Positions 52,665 to 62,986 of a stretch of DNA of 64,000 nt are shown here, one piece after another. Position numbers and translations under genes: made by a program. Source of the stretch: OCS116 sp051531935. GTDB lineage: Bacteria > Pseudomonadota > Alphaproteobacteria > Rhizobiales > OSC116. The DNA lies in assembly GCA_051531935.1 (NCBI GenBank), contig JAOPTR010000003.1, positions 1 to 64,000 of the forward strand. The letters run 5' to 3'. Every line of letters begins with the position of its first letter. Positions within the stretch are counted from its first letter, which is position 1. The notes under the pieces are model-generated. The model had not been told where the DNA came from. It did no database searches and saw nothing but the letters and a program-made list of their open reading frames with translations.

Positions 52665-53610
52665 TTGCAACAATCTCTTCATTTATATTTTTGGTATCCA
52701 AAGTGTATTTCATAAACACCTGTTCAAGGCTTGGATCAATAATTTCAACATTCGATAATTCGAGATCTAGTTGAAATAACGATTTCAGCAAAACAGGTTT
52801 ATCATCAAGCGGGCACGATAATGAAACTTGGCTTTTATCATCTGCGAATTGAACAATGTTGGTTTTAAAACTCCGAATTATGGTTTCAACATTTTCAGAT
52901 TTTGCTGCAATCTTAATGATAGATTCCAACCCAATGTTACGGCGTAAATCTTCAATATCACCTATAGCAACAAGCTCGCCTTTATTTAAAATAGCAACTC
53001 TGTCAATGCGGTCATCCAACTCCGTAAGCGCATGAGACGAAACAAATACAGTCGCGCCATTTCTCTTCTCTTCATCAATAATACTGTAAACAGTTTGGCG
53101 TGATAATGGGTCAAGTCCCGATGTTGGCTCATCCAAAATCAAAACCTTCGGCTGGCCAATAAGTGCTTGTGCCAAACCCAATCTTTGGCGCATTCCCTTA
53201 GAATATGTGGAGATTTTATCATCCGCAGCTTTGCGCAAATCAACACGTTCAAATAAGCTGTCAATTTGGTTCACATTGGCATTTTTAAGTTTTGAGTAAA
53301 ATTCTAATATTTCGCGGCCTGTCATGTTGGTTTGAAACAACACCTGTTCAGGCAAAAACCCAATATCTTTGCGTAACTTATCAAAGTTAGAATCCTGTGG
53401 GCTGCCGTCCATAATCGACAATTGGCCACTGGTTGGCAGTAAAAGCCCTAAAACCAATTTAATAAGGGTCGTCTTGCCCGCACCATTATGCCCCACCAAA
53501 GCCAAACACTCACCTTGCGCGACCGAAAAATCAATGTTTTTTACGGCAAAACTATCGCCATATTGCTTGGAAACATTATCAAGCCGAATCGTCGGAATAT
53601 TTTCCATACT
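52657..53610 (-). CDS. nosF: NosF ABC ATPase
   Basis: About 317 residues. Walker A VGHNGAGKTTLIK, signature STYSKGMRQRLGLAQAL and Walker B VLILDEPTSGLDPLS are intact, as in NosF of the NosDFY complex. The start MENIPTIRL at 53610 is chosen; a GTG in frame at 53619 overlaps the nosD stop. Confidence 0.92.
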   Translation of the reverse strand, partial: SMENIPTIRLDNVSKQYGDSFAVKNIDFSVAQGECLALVGHNGAGKTTLIKLVLGLLLPTSGQLSIMDGSPQDSNFDKLRKDIGFLPEQVLFQTNMTGREILEFYSKLKNANVNQIDSLFERVDLRKAADDKISTYSKGMRQRLGLAQALIGQPKVLILDEPTSGLDPLSRQTVYSIIDEEKRNGATVFVSSHALTELDDRIDRVAILNKGELVAIGDIEDLRRNIGLESIIKIAAKSENVETIIRSFKTNIVQFADDKSQVSLSCPLDDKPVLLKSLFQLDLELSNVEIIDPSLEQVFMKYTLDTKNINEEIVANG

Positions 53611-53615
53611 TCTCT

Positions 53616-54926
53616 TCACTCGCTTTTACTTAAATTATTTTTTTCAACCAGCACTTGCGTGGGTATTTTCATCAACGGTGCGCTATCGACAACCCCACCC
53701 GGATGGAGTGCAGGAAATGCCGATTGCGCCCATCTTAGCACCTGAACGGCAGGGCTGTTGATGAGTAATTTTGCCGCAGGGTAGCGCCACAATATTTGGT
53801 CTGTTAAGTCATTGGGGCGGTATAAATTATCGGCAATTCCATCACCATCAAGGTCAAATGCCGAATTATCACTCCAATAATTACCCACACCACCAGCCGA
53901 CCAATCTATCCATTTTGTACCCACATATTTCACCTGTGTTTGGTTGTTAACAAAGGCGTTATTCTGAATGATATTTTTTTCAGAGCCCGCGGTAAAATGA
54001 ACACCAATTTCACAATTTGAAAAATAATTATCTCTAATGTCATTGCCGTTGCTATTGTAAATAAACAGGCATTTCTGAGCCGCCGTCGCGTTGTTTTTTG
54101 CATAAACTTGATTGCCAATAATTTTAACACCATTGGCATAGTTAAATAAAATACCGCGGTCTTTATCATCAATGGATTTATTGTTATTCACTTCAACTTT
54201 TTTAGAAAACATAATGGCATAACCAATTGTATTGCCTTCAGATATATTGTTTTCAACCACACTGTCATTGGTATACATATAATGGATAGCAAACCGCACT
54301 TGGTGAATGTAATTATTACGGTAAATATTCTTCTTATTGGTGGTGGTGAAAATCCCATCGCGCCCAAATTGAATGTCATTATTTTCAACAATCGCACCAG
54401 GTGCATTCCATAATTGCACGCCATTACCGCGTTCATTAACGCGCATGTCCTGCCGCCCTTTAATGACATTATCCGCAACAATTGCATTCTTGGCACCCCA
54501 TACATAAACGCCAATTAAATTATCCAGTATTTTAAGGTTTCTCACCTCAATGTTTTTTGCTTTTTTGTCTAAAAACACTCCAGAATCTTGCGTTTCAAGC
54601 AATAAGCCACTACCCGTAACCGTAAAGTTAGAAAGAAAAATATCCGATCCTGTGACTTTAATCACATTGCCAATATCATTACCTTTAATGATGGTGTTTT
54701 CCGTGCCAATAATGCTGATGCTTTTATCAATATTTATAGGGCCATGATAAATACCCTCAGCCAAAATGAGCCGATCGCCAGCTTGGGCGTCGTCTATGGC
54801 TTGTTGTAAGTTTGTGCTGATATTTATGTCTTTCGCCACTATTGTGTTGCAAAAAGCCATGGTAAAAGTGGCAGCGAAAACAAGTTTCGCTACCGTCATT
54901 TTTAAAAATGATATTTTGTTAAACAT
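53616..54926 (-). CDS. nosD: NosD copper-maturation protein (beta-helix)
   Basis: 436 residues. A signal peptide is followed by many parallel beta-helix (CASH) repeats such as NNDIQFGRDGIF, and VVENNISEGNTIGYAI. NosD works in the periplasm with NosFY to insert the CuZ cluster. It starts 11 bases after nosZ. Confidence 0.92.
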   Translation of the reverse strand: MFNKISFLKMTVAKLVFAATFTMAFCNTIVAKDINISTNLQQAIDDAQAGDRLILAEGIYHGPINIDKSISIIGTENTIIKGNDIGNVIKVTGSDIFLSNFTVTGSGLLLETQDSGVFLDKKAKNIEVRNLKILDNLIGVYVWGAKNAIVADNVIKGRQDMRVNERGNGVQLWNAPGAIVENNDIQFGRDGIFTTTNKKNIYRNNYIHQVRFAIHYMYTNDSVVENNISEGNTIGYAIMFSKKVEVNNNKSIDDKDRGILFNYANGVKIIGNQVYAKNNATAAQKCLFIYNSNGNDIRDNYFSNCEIGVHFTAGSEKNIIQNNAFVNNQTQVKYVGTKWIDWSAGGVGNYWSDNSAFDLDGDGIADNLYRPNDLTDQILWRYPAAKLLINSPAVQVLRWAQSAFPALHPGGVVDSAPLMKIPTQVLVEKNNLSKSE

Positions 54927-54937
54927 TTAATACAAGC

Positions 54938-56839
54938 CTATTTAGGTTCAACAAACATACGTCCGCGCATTTCCATGTGCAAAGCATGGCAGAACCATTG
55001 GCAATAGAACCAATGCACACCAGGCGAATCGGCTGTAAAGGTAACGGATGCAGTCGCCTGAGGCCCCACTTCCATCGCCACACCATAGTTAGAAATAGTG
55101 AAACCATGAGTTAGATCATCAATATAATCAATATTAGTGATGATAACTGTCACTTCGTCGCCCTGTTTAACTGTGAATTTTTCTAAAGAAAAACTCGGCG
55201 CAGATGAGTACATGTAAACCCGTACTTTATTGCCATCTCTAATCACACCATCGGCTTCTTCAATGTCGTCAAAACCATCTTTTTTGGCTTGAGCTTGCAA
55301 TTCAGCAAACATGACATCTTCTTGGTCATAGGTGTTTAAAGGGTTGACGATGGAGCGATGCACCATAATACAATCATGCGGTTCGGCAAATGTTGGGCCG
55401 TCATGCACAATTTTCATCACATCACCCGAAATATCAATCAGTTGATCATTCTCAGGCTTAAGTGGGCCAACATTAATGAACCTATCTTTTGAGAATTTAT
55501 TCAATGAGATAAGCCATTTGCCATCGGCATCAATGGTTTCACCCATTGTTGTATGGTTATGACCTGGTTGATAATGAACATCCAATTTTTGAATGATCGG
55601 GTCAACATCTTCACCAGCATATTTACGAATGGCATCATTAATGCTCCATTTGCAAATTTGGCTGTCCAAGAACAAGGTTGTGTAAGCATTACCACGGCCA
55701 TCAAAGGCAGTATGCAGCGGGCCCAAACCAAGTTCTGGTTCAGCAACCACAACACCACGAGGCTTAATTTGGTCTTTAAATAAAGAATCAAATTTAGTCA
55801 CATCCAACACACTCACTGTTGGTGAAAGCTTACCATTAATCATGATATGCTTTTTGTCAGGCGAAGCGTTCACACCATGTGGGCTTGTTGAAATCGGCAC
55901 ATAACGAGTGTATTTAGAACCCTTACGACCATCCAAAACAGGCACACCACCGTCATAGACTTTAAAGTCACCATCTTTAACACCAGCTTCAATCGCTTCA
56001 ATATCAAAGATCACAACCCAATCTTGCTCAGCAGATGTCATTTCTTCAAGGTTTACACCTTCTTCAGAGTTATAACATGTAGCAACTGCGTATCTGCCGG
56101 TATAATCAGCATCAACATTGTCAAGGTTACCATCGACAATCACTTGCCAAGCCACTTCCATATTCACCGCATCAATGCCAGTAAAAATAGCGTGGTATTT
56201 GCTTGGGTCATCCAAAACTGTACCATCATTTGGCAATGGAACACGATGTTCGCCATTGGCAAATAAATAGTTAGTTTTTGGCACTTTTTGTGGGCGTAAA
56301 CCATGAATGTCCGCAGCATTCGGAATGGAGATAATTTTATCAACCTTCATAATGTCACAGCGAATACGTGCAACACGTGTGTTGGCTTTGTCATTCACAT
56401 AAATAAATTCGCCATCATATGTACCGTCAGTAAAAGACATATGCGGATGATGGGTATCACCATTCATCGGGAAGCCGCCTTTGTCTTTCCAAAATTCTGT
56501 TTCTTGCGGCAACATATTTTCGGTTAGAATTTTTATACTCTCGTTGGTTTGTCCCCAACCAGTGGCGCTACAGCGGTTAAACACTGGAATGCGCATTAAT
56601 TCACGCATAGATGGCACACCAATTATGCGCACTTCACCAGATTGGCCGCCTGACCAAAAACCATAATATTCGTCAAGGTCACCAGGGTGAACTTCGTTTT
56701 CGCCCGACACTTCGGTTTTGGCTTGTGCTGTACTTGCCAACATACCCGTCGCGCCCATAAGGCCAACGCCTGCTGCAACGGCCGAACCGCCAAGCATAGC
56801 ACGGCGTGAAACACCTGTTTTCTTAATTTCTTCTGTCAT
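54938..56839 (-). CDS. nosZ: Nitrous-oxide reductase NosZ (clade I, Tat-exported)
   Basis: About 633 residues from MTEEIKKTG, with Tat motif SRRAMLGGS. The enzyme reduces N2O to N2 in the periplasm. CuZ histidine segments are all seen: DTHHPHMSFTDG, HGLRPQ, SPHGVNASP, PLHTAFDG, PGHNHTTMGE and AEPHD. The CuA domain ends in YCQWFCHALHMEM with HGFTISNYG upstream. No residue loss is visible, so it should be active. Tat signal plus nosR upstream puts it in clade I, typical of Alphaproteobacteria. Confidence 0.95.
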   Translation of the reverse strand: MTEEIKKTGVSRRAMLGGSAVAAGVGLMGATGMLASTAQAKTEVSGENEVHPGDLDEYYGFWSGGQSGEVRIIGVPSMRELMRIPVFNRCSATGWGQTNESIKILTENMLPQETEFWKDKGGFPMNGDTHHPHMSFTDGTYDGEFIYVNDKANTRVARIRCDIMKVDKIISIPNAADIHGLRPQKVPKTNYLFANGEHRVPLPNDGTVLDDPSKYHAIFTGIDAVNMEVAWQVIVDGNLDNVDADYTGRYAVATCYNSEEGVNLEEMTSAEQDWVVIFDIEAIEAGVKDGDFKVYDGGVPVLDGRKGSKYTRYVPISTSPHGVNASPDKKHIMINGKLSPTVSVLDVTKFDSLFKDQIKPRGVVVAEPELGLGPLHTAFDGRGNAYTTLFLDSQICKWSINDAIRKYAGEDVDPIIQKLDVHYQPGHNHTTMGETIDADGKWLISLNKFSKDRFINVGPLKPENDQLIDISGDVMKIVHDGPTFAEPHDCIMVHRSIVNPLNTYDQEDVMFAELQAQAKKDGFDDIEEADGVIRDGNKVRVYMYSSAPSFSLEKFTVKQGDEVTVIITNIDYIDDLTHGFTISNYGVAMEVGPQATASVTFTADSPGVHWFYCQWFCHALHMEMRGRMFVEPK

Positions 56840-56929
56840 TTTGTCGTCTCCTGTGTTTATCGGGCATATGAAGATTAGCCCAATTTTATTTTGGGCATGT
56901 GAAGAACATCCCCGTGGTTTTTTGCTCAC

Positions 56930-59203
56930 TCAATCCAATTCAGATGAATCAATTTCTCTTTCTTTATTCAGCCGGCGAGGAATGTTTAAGCGGGTTTTTT
57001 TAGGTTTTGCAGCATCATCAGATGTTGAAAGATTGGCAACAGGCTTAGCGGCTTGCTTGGCACGTTTTTTCAAGCGCGCATCTTGATGGATGATAACTGG
57101 GCAAACTTTATGATCATGGTAATTCTGTTGACAACCCATGCAATGAATACACTCATTAGGATTTATATTACCCAGTGGATCAATGGCTTGCACCATACAA
57201 TCGGTAGCACAAACATGGCAAGGGTCACCGCAATTGCGGTAGCGTTTAAGCCAATTGAACATAGATATCTTACCAGGTATGGCCATTGCCGCACCCAATG
57301 GGCACATATAGCGGCAGTAAAAACGTTCAACAAATAAGCTGATAAAAAGCAATACCAATGCAAACAGAACATACCACCATTCACGCATCATTTTTAAGAT
57401 GATGACAGTTTTAAACGGCTCGACCTCGGCAAGATGTTCGGCTGTATTCATTGAATAGAATGACATGCCAAGTAGACCTAAAAAGATAATATATTTAAGC
57501 GGCCATAAGCGTTCATGTAACCACCACGGAATTTTAACTTGTGGAATTTTCAGCAACCGCGCAATTTTGTTTAAAAATTCCTGCAAGGCGCCAAATGGGC
57601 AAAGCCAACCACAATAAACACCGCGTCCCCAGAATATTAATGCCACAGCAACGCTACACCAAAGAATGAAAATCATCGGCTCCATTAGGAAAAACTCCCA
57701 GCGGAAATCCAACAACATGGCGTTGATAAACACCAATACATTGACGACAGATAATTGAGCCTGAAGGTAAAAACCAATATAGAATAATGTGAAAGCTAAA
57801 AAGCCCCATCTAACCCAATCGGTCAAACCACGATATTTAACCATCTGATCTTGCACGAAAAACAGCAATGTCAAAAATACCAATGCAACACCCAAAATCA
57901 CCACATCAACTTTTTTAGCAACCCACAAACGCTGCCATAAAGCAGTACGCGCGGCAGCTTCTTCCTCATCAATGGTTTGCACAACATCACGCGATACGGC
58001 AACAGGCGCAGGTGGTTGCTCAATGTTTACATATTGGCTAGGCAGTTGATAATTTAACTCATATGAGATGAATACTTTCTCCAAGGGCCCAACAGCACGT
58101 TGCACCAATAATTGCAATTGCCAACTATCCGCAGGATTAAACACAGCATCAGTAGGCGCATAAAATAACGCAACTTCTCTGAAATCAGGCGAACCTTCAG
58201 CCAATACCTCACCTAAGTTTTTATAACCGTGGTCGGTAAAACGCATGCCTTCACCATCTTGCACGATTTGTATACGGTCAAAAATACCACCACGCACATA
58301 GCCCGACCCACGGAACGAATATGCACCATTACCCATAACTAAAAATGCGCTTTGGCCTTGCTTAATACGTTTTAAATAATTTCGATATTCCCACTTACCC
58401 AACAAACTTTTGGCAATTGAAGGTACGTTCAAAGACGCTGCATAAAGGTCAATAAATATGTCATCATCAGCGCCTTTTTCAGGGCGTGCCATGGCTTCTT
58501 GGTTACCTTGGTTGATAAAACCCTCATTCACATCAGCAAGAGTGAGTTTCAACCGTCGTACCGAACCGTCACCAATCATGGTCGTCCAGTCCAGCTCTTC
58601 CATTTCACTTTCAATCAAGGTTTTCTTGGCCTTAACGGCACTAGATTGCGCCAATCCGTTCAAACCTAACACTGTTGCAGCGCGTAAAGATGCACGTTTG
58701 ATGCTGTCATCAATCACCATAATGGTCACCGTCGCACCCGATACAATGTCAACAGGCGGCGGTTCTCCACCTTTTTCTTTGGCCATTTTAATAATATCAA
58801 TGCCTTTATAGCCATCAATAAAATTTGTAATCTTAATTTCAGGAATACCAGTTAATACAATCGGTTCCGAATGTTTTAATAATTTTGCACCCGTAATCTT
58901 ACCCTCAAGATCAATGGCAATTAAAACCACAATCGGCTTACCCGAGTATCCAATGGAGCCAACAAAATCAGTGTTTAAAAATGCATAACCAACATCCTCA
59001 CCATTCTTCTGAATGGGGGCAATTTTGCCATCATGCTGCAAAGTTCCATAGGCATCTGCTGATTCGAATATTTCAAACGCAGGGGTTTGCGCCAGAAATT
59101 TTTCAAATTCGCCAACAGAAGCTGCAAAACTGCTGCTCATTATCAAGTATGTGAACACAGTCAATCTGACTAGCCACTGAATATATGGGGTAAAGAAATT
59201 CAA
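56930..59203 (-). CDS. nosR: NosR, membrane FMN/iron-sulfur electron donor to NosZ
   Basis: 757 residues: signal peptide, periplasmic FMN-binding domain (VSGATVT near residue 155 is the FMN-attachment threonine motif), several membrane helices, two CxxxCP motifs (CGWLCPFGA, CRYMCPLGA), and a C-terminal 4Fe-4S domain with CHVCATDC and CIHCMGC. The start used is a TTG; the nearest upstream ATG is out of frame, and the next internal ATG (Met22) would cut into the signal peptide. An FNR-type box lies about 90 bases upstream. Confidence 0.92.
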   Translation of the reverse strand: MNFFTPYIQWLVRLTVFTYLIMSSSFAASVGEFEKFLAQTPAFEIFESADAYGTLQHDGKIAPIQKNGEDVGYAFLNTDFVGSIGYSGKPIVVLIAIDLEGKITGAKLLKHSEPIVLTGIPEIKITNFIDGYKGIDIIKMAKEKGGEPPPVDIVSGATVTIMVIDDSIKRASLRAATVLGLNGLAQSSAVKAKKTLIESEMEELDWTTMIGDGSVRRLKLTLADVNEGFINQGNQEAMARPEKGADDDIFIDLYAASLNVPSIAKSLLGKWEYRNYLKRIKQGQSAFLVMGNGAYSFRGSGYVRGGIFDRIQIVQDGEGMRFTDHGYKNLGEVLAEGSPDFREVALFYAPTDAVFNPADSWQLQLLVQRAVGPLEKVFISYELNYQLPSQYVNIEQPPAPVAVSRDVVQTIDEEEAAARTALWQRLWVAKKVDVVILGVALVFLTLLFFVQDQMVKYRGLTDWVRWGFLAFTLFYIGFYLQAQLSVVNVLVFINAMLLDFRWEFFLMEPMIFILWCSVAVALIFWGRGVYCGWLCPFGALQEFLNKIARLLKIPQVKIPWWLHERLWPLKYIIFLGLLGMSFYSMNTAEHLAEVEPFKTVIILKMMREWWYVLFALVLLFISLFVERFYCRYMCPLGAAMAIPGKISMFNWLKRYRNCGDPCHVCATDCMVQAIDPLGNINPNECIHCMGCQQNYHDHKVCPVIIHQDARLKKRAKQAAKPVANLSTSDDAAKPKKTRLNIPRRLNKEREIDSSELD

Positions 59204-59290
59204 TTCGCTTATCTTTCATTAATTTAGTTTGGATTGATTGTCCAAAATTATGAGATAAGTCGAATTTATTTATAATAAACCACTAACGCC

Positions 59291-59304
59291 TTGATCTAAG
59301 TCAA
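59291..59304 (-). promoter_or_regulatory. FNR/Nnr-type box upstream of nosR
   Basis: TTGAT-CTAA-GTCAA differs by one base from the FNR consensus TTGAT-N4-ATCAA. It lies 88 bases upstream of the nosR start, in a 260-base gap, and fits induction under low oxygen or by nitric oxide. Confidence 0.75.
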
Positions 59305-59414
59305 AGTCTAGGTGGCACATATTGCCACAGGTAAAAACATAAGGGTTAAGTTTTAAGACGAGCAAAACCTAAAAAACCATTCTAACAACAGCGAATTCAG
59401 GTCGATATTAAAGC

Positions 59415-59445
59415 TAGGATGTTTCCGATTTACAAAAACATCCTA
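59415..59445 (-). terminator. Hairpin at the end of the doe operon
   Basis: TAGGATGTTT and AAACATCCTA form a perfect 10-base stem with an 11-base loop, 19 bases after the doeD stop. On the minus strand it is followed by GCTTTAAT, a weak T-run, so termination is likely but may be leaky into nosR. Confidence 0.6.
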
Positions 59446-59463
59446 ACAATTTTCCAAAAACAA

Positions 59464-60840
59464 TTAGTTTTTAGGTAAGTTCTTTTCTACTGCTTTTTTG
59501 GTCTCAGCTACCACTTTGTCAGCTTCATCTTTGGTAAGGCAGAAAGGTGGTGCAAACCCAAGGATATCACCCTGAGGCATCGCACGGCCAATGACACCCG
59601 CATCAAAGAGAGAAGCAGCAATTGATGGCCCAACTTTCTGGCTCGGGTCAAAGAATTTATTTTGCTTTTTGTCTTCAATAAACTCAACAGCACACAACAT
59701 GCCCTCACCGCGAATTTCACCAACGTTAGGATGGTCTAACAAAGCATTTTTCATTTCATCGTTTAGATATTTACCAACAGTTGCTGCATTCTCAATAAGC
59801 CCCAATTCATCAATCAGGTTTAAATTAGCAACACCAGCAGCCGCACCAATCGGATGGGCAGAATATGTCCAACCATGGCCGATAGGGCCATTTTCATCAG
59901 TCCCCTGCTCTAATACTTTCCACATTTTATCAGAGATTATTGAACCTGATAATGGCGCATAAGCAGATGTTAGGCCCTTGGCAATGGTAATAATATCAGC
60001 TTCAATACCGTAATGGGTAGATCCAAACATCGAACCCAAACGACCGAAGCCTGTCACCACTTCATCGGCTATTAACAAAATATCGTATTTTTTAAGCACT
60101 TTTTGAATGGCTGCCCAATATCCTGCTGGAGGCGGCACAATACCACCCGTACCAAGCACCGGTTCACCAATAAATGCGGCCACGGTTTCTGGCCCTTCAG
60201 CCAAAATTTGTTTTTCCAATTCTTCAGCACAAAAAGCCGAAAACTCTTCTTCAGATAAAGATTTATCAGCACGACGGAAATAATATGGCGCCTCAGTATG
60301 AACAACTTGGTTAAGTGGCAGATCAAACTTCTTATGGAATAATTCCAACCCTGTTAATGAGCCAGTCATCAAGCCAGAACCGTGATAACCGCGCCACCTA
60401 GAAATAATTTTTTTCTTCTCAGGCCGACCAAGGATGTTGTTGTAATACCAAATTAATTTGATATTGGTTTCGTTCGCATCCGAGCCAGAAAGGCCAAAAT
60501 ATACTTTCGACATATTGTCTGGTGCACGGTCAATAATCATCCGCGAAAGTGTAATTGATGCTTCCGTACCATGGCCAACATAAGAATGATAATAAGCCAA
60601 TTCCTTCGCTTGGGTGGCAATGGCATCGGCAATTTTTGTCTGCCCATAACCTACATTCACGCAATACAAACCCGCAAATGCGTCCAAATGCGTATTACCT
60701 TCGCGGTCTTTAATGGTACAACCCTCGCCACCAGTAATGACCCTATGCGGTAAATTGCCTCTTGCAAATTCCGCAAGGTGAGTAGATGGGTGAAAGAAAT
60801 TTTCCCGATCCCATTTTTCTAATTCATCATTCTTCAACAT
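59464..60840 (-). CDS. doeD: Class III aminotransferase (DoeD-like, diaminobutyrate transaminase)
   Basis: About 458 residues from MLKNDELEKW, with AAGGA upstream. Class III PLP aminotransferase: YHSYVGHGTE, GLSGSDANETNIK, LIADEVVTGFGRLG, and the PLP lysine in TIAKGLTSAYAPL. In Halomonas DoeD converts L-2,4-diaminobutyrate to aspartate semialdehyde; here the neighbours match that pathway. Other omega-amino-acid transaminases share this sequence pattern, so the assignment rests on context. Confidence 0.75.
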   Translation of the reverse strand: MLKNDELEKWDRENFFHPSTHLAEFARGNLPHRVITGGEGCTIKDREGNTHLDAFAGLYCVNVGYGQTKIADAIATQAKELAYYHSYVGHGTEASITLSRMIIDRAPDNMSKVYFGLSGSDANETNIKLIWYYNNILGRPEKKKIISRWRGYHGSGLMTGSLTGLELFHKKFDLPLNQVVHTEAPYYFRRADKSLSEEEFSAFCAEELEKQILAEGPETVAAFIGEPVLGTGGIVPPPAGYWAAIQKVLKKYDILLIADEVVTGFGRLGSMFGSTHYGIEADIITIAKGLTSAYAPLSGSIISDKMWKVLEQGTDENGPIGHGWTYSAHPIGAAAGVANLNLIDELGLIENAATVGKYLNDEMKNALLDHPNVGEIRGEGMLCAVEFIEDKKQNKFFDPSQKVGPSIAASLFDAGVIGRAMPQGDILGFAPPFCLTKDEADKVVAETKKAVEKNLPKN

Positions 60841-60882
60841 TTTATATCCTTCCATGATATTTATTAAATTCAATTGTTATCT

Positions 60883-62364
60883 TTAGAAATCGCGGCACAC
60901 ATATTTAACTTCCATAAACGCTTCCATGCCAAGGCGTGCGCCCTCGCGCCCCATGCCCGATTGTTTCATGCCACCAAATGGTATGGGCGCACCCGTAACT
61001 TTTGTGCGGTTCACCGCCACCATGCCAAATTGCAAATTACGTGTAAAATGGTAAATACGCTTTGGCAATTGAGTATGAACATAAGCCACCAATGCGTATT
61101 CATTGGCATTCGCCAATTCTAAAACCTCATCATCTGTCTCAAAACATGTGATGCCAGCAACAGGGCCAAATGTTTCTTGGCTGAACATTTTTGCATCATG
61201 GCTGACATTTTTCAAAATCGTTGGCTCAAAAAATAAATCACCCAGTTCTGATGGCTTACCACCCAATAAAAGCTCCGCGCCTTTTTCCAAAGCGTCCTCT
61301 ACATGCTCGCATTGTTTCAACACTGCGCTTTTGTTCATTAACGGGCCAATGTCTGGCTCTGTCATTCCGTTACCTATGGTAAGTTGGCTAACACTTTTGG
61401 CAAATTTTTCGCAAAATTCGTTATAAACCTGTTTTTGCACTAGAATCCTATTTGCCGCCAAACAATCCTGTCCAGATGTCGCAAATTTGGCCGAAACAGC
61501 ACATTCAACCGCGCGGTCTATGTCTGCATCATCAAACACTATAAATGATGCATGACCGCCCAATTCCAACACCATTTGCTTAACGGTATTTGCCGATTGT
61601 TGATAAAGCAGCTTTCCTATTTTGGTCGAGCCAGTGAATGAAATGGCACGCACCGTTGGCGTTTCCATCCAAGGTTTAACAACATTTTCCGCCTTGCCAG
61701 TGATTATGTTAAACACTCCTTTTGGCACACCAGCACGCTCAGCCAGTTCGGCCAATGCCAATGCTGAAAATGGGGTTTCTATAGAGGGGTGCGCAACCAC
61801 GGTGCAACCTGCAGCAAGTGCAGCAGCAGCTTTGCGAGTTATCATTGCCGATGGAAAATTCCACGGTGTTATAAGCCCAACAACACCCATTGGCTCGCGC
61901 CAGACTTCCACTTCGGCATTATCCAAATGCGAGGTAATGCCTTCAATATTAGGGCGTTTAGCTTCTTCGGCATAAAATTCCAAAAATGCCGCTGCATAAT
62001 CAATTTCACCCTTAGATTCTGCAAGCGGTTTGCCTTGTTCACTGGTCATAATAATTGCGAGGTCAGTTTTGTTTTCAAGCAGTAAATCATGCCATTTACG
62101 CAAAATAGCCGCCCTATCTTGCGGTAATTTTTGCGACCACTCCTTAAAAGCATTGTTGGCTGCAGACACTGCTCTGCCTGATTCACCAGCCGTTAAATTT
62201 GGAACAGACCCCACCCAAGCATTGGTCGCAGGGTTAAAAACATCAATGCAATTGGCTGCCTCATCAGCACACCATTCACCATTAATATAAGAAAACTCTC
62301 TAAACAATGAGCGGTCTTGCAATTGATCTAAATTTTCGTCACGAATTTGTTTTTGAACCTGCAT
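60883..62364 (-). CDS. doeC: Aldehyde dehydrogenase (DoeC-like, aspartate-semialdehyde type)
   Basis: 493 residues. Family motifs: ITPWNFPSAMITRK, FTGSTKIGKLL, the general-base Glu in LELGGHASF and catalytic Cys in SGQDCLAANR. It belongs to the succinate-semialdehyde-like branch; DoeC oxidises aspartate semialdehyde to aspartate in ectoine breakdown. 113 bases separate it from doeX, so it may have its own promoter. Confidence 0.78.
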   Translation of the reverse strand: MQVQKQIRDENLDQLQDRSLFREFSYINGEWCADEAANCIDVFNPATNAWVGSVPNLTAGESGRAVSAANNAFKEWSQKLPQDRAAILRKWHDLLLENKTDLAIIMTSEQGKPLAESKGEIDYAAAFLEFYAEEAKRPNIEGITSHLDNAEVEVWREPMGVVGLITPWNFPSAMITRKAAAALAAGCTVVAHPSIETPFSALALAELAERAGVPKGVFNIITGKAENVVKPWMETPTVRAISFTGSTKIGKLLYQQSANTVKQMVLELGGHASFIVFDDADIDRAVECAVSAKFATSGQDCLAANRILVQKQVYNEFCEKFAKSVSQLTIGNGMTEPDIGPLMNKSAVLKQCEHVEDALEKGAELLLGGKPSELGDLFFEPTILKNVSHDAKMFSQETFGPVAGITCFETDDEVLELANANEYALVAYVHTQLPKRIYHFTRNLQFGMVAVNRTKVTGAPIPFGGMKQSGMGREGARLGMEAFMEVKYVCRDF

Positions 62365-62476
62365 AATTCACCTCTTATCTTACCTGTTATGCGAGAACCT
62401 TAGCGGCAAGTTCAAAGAATTTGTGTCCAAAAAACCGTAATTTGTAGTCATAACATCTTTAAATATGCTAATTTTA

Positions 62477-62986
62477 TCAGGTTTCGTCTTTTCTGCTTAA
62501 ACTTAGTAATTTTGCAGGTAGCACTTTGGTTTCTTTAACTTTTTTAGTTACAACATATGTATAATATTTTTTCAATCCAATATCATCATTCAGCATAATG
62601 TCTATCAACCGTTGATAGGCATCAATGTCTCGCGTTGCTATTCTCAAAATATAATCCAACCCGCCACCAATTGCCCAACAGTCCAAGATTTCATCTATCC
62701 CGACTACATATTTCTCAAACCGCTCAAAGTCTTGCTGCTTATGCCCTTCTAGTTCGATTTCCAAAAAAATGTTTACATGTGTCCCAAAAGCCGCAGCCGA
62801 TATGAAAGCACCATATCCCTCAATAACGCCAATTTTTTCTAAACGTTTTAGGCGTTCCCAACATGGTGTTGGCGAAAGGTTTATTTGCTTTGCAAGCTCG
62901 GCTTTGGTTATGCGGCCATTCTTTTGTAATATGGCGATAATTCGAATATCGCGTTCATCTAATTTATTGCTGTTCAATATGCTCAC
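62477..62986 (-). CDS. doeX: Lrp/AsnC-family regulator (DoeX-like)
   Basis: 169 residues. The N-terminal HTH (RIIAILQKNGRITKAELAKQ) with PTPCWERLKRLEKIGVI and the C-terminal RAM ligand domain are typical. The start is a GTG that overlaps the doeA stop (GTGA). In Halomonas DoeX sits next to doeAB and responds to ectoine-derived compounds; the location here is equivalent. Confidence 0.83.
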   Translation of the reverse strand: MSILNSNKLDERDIRIIAILQKNGRITKAELAKQINLSPTPCWERLKRLEKIGVIEGYGAFISAAAFGTHVNIFLEIELEGHKQQDFERFEKYVVGIDEILDCWAIGGGLDYILRIATRDIDAYQRLIDIMLNDDIGLKKYYTYVVTKKVKETKVLPAKLLSLSRKDET

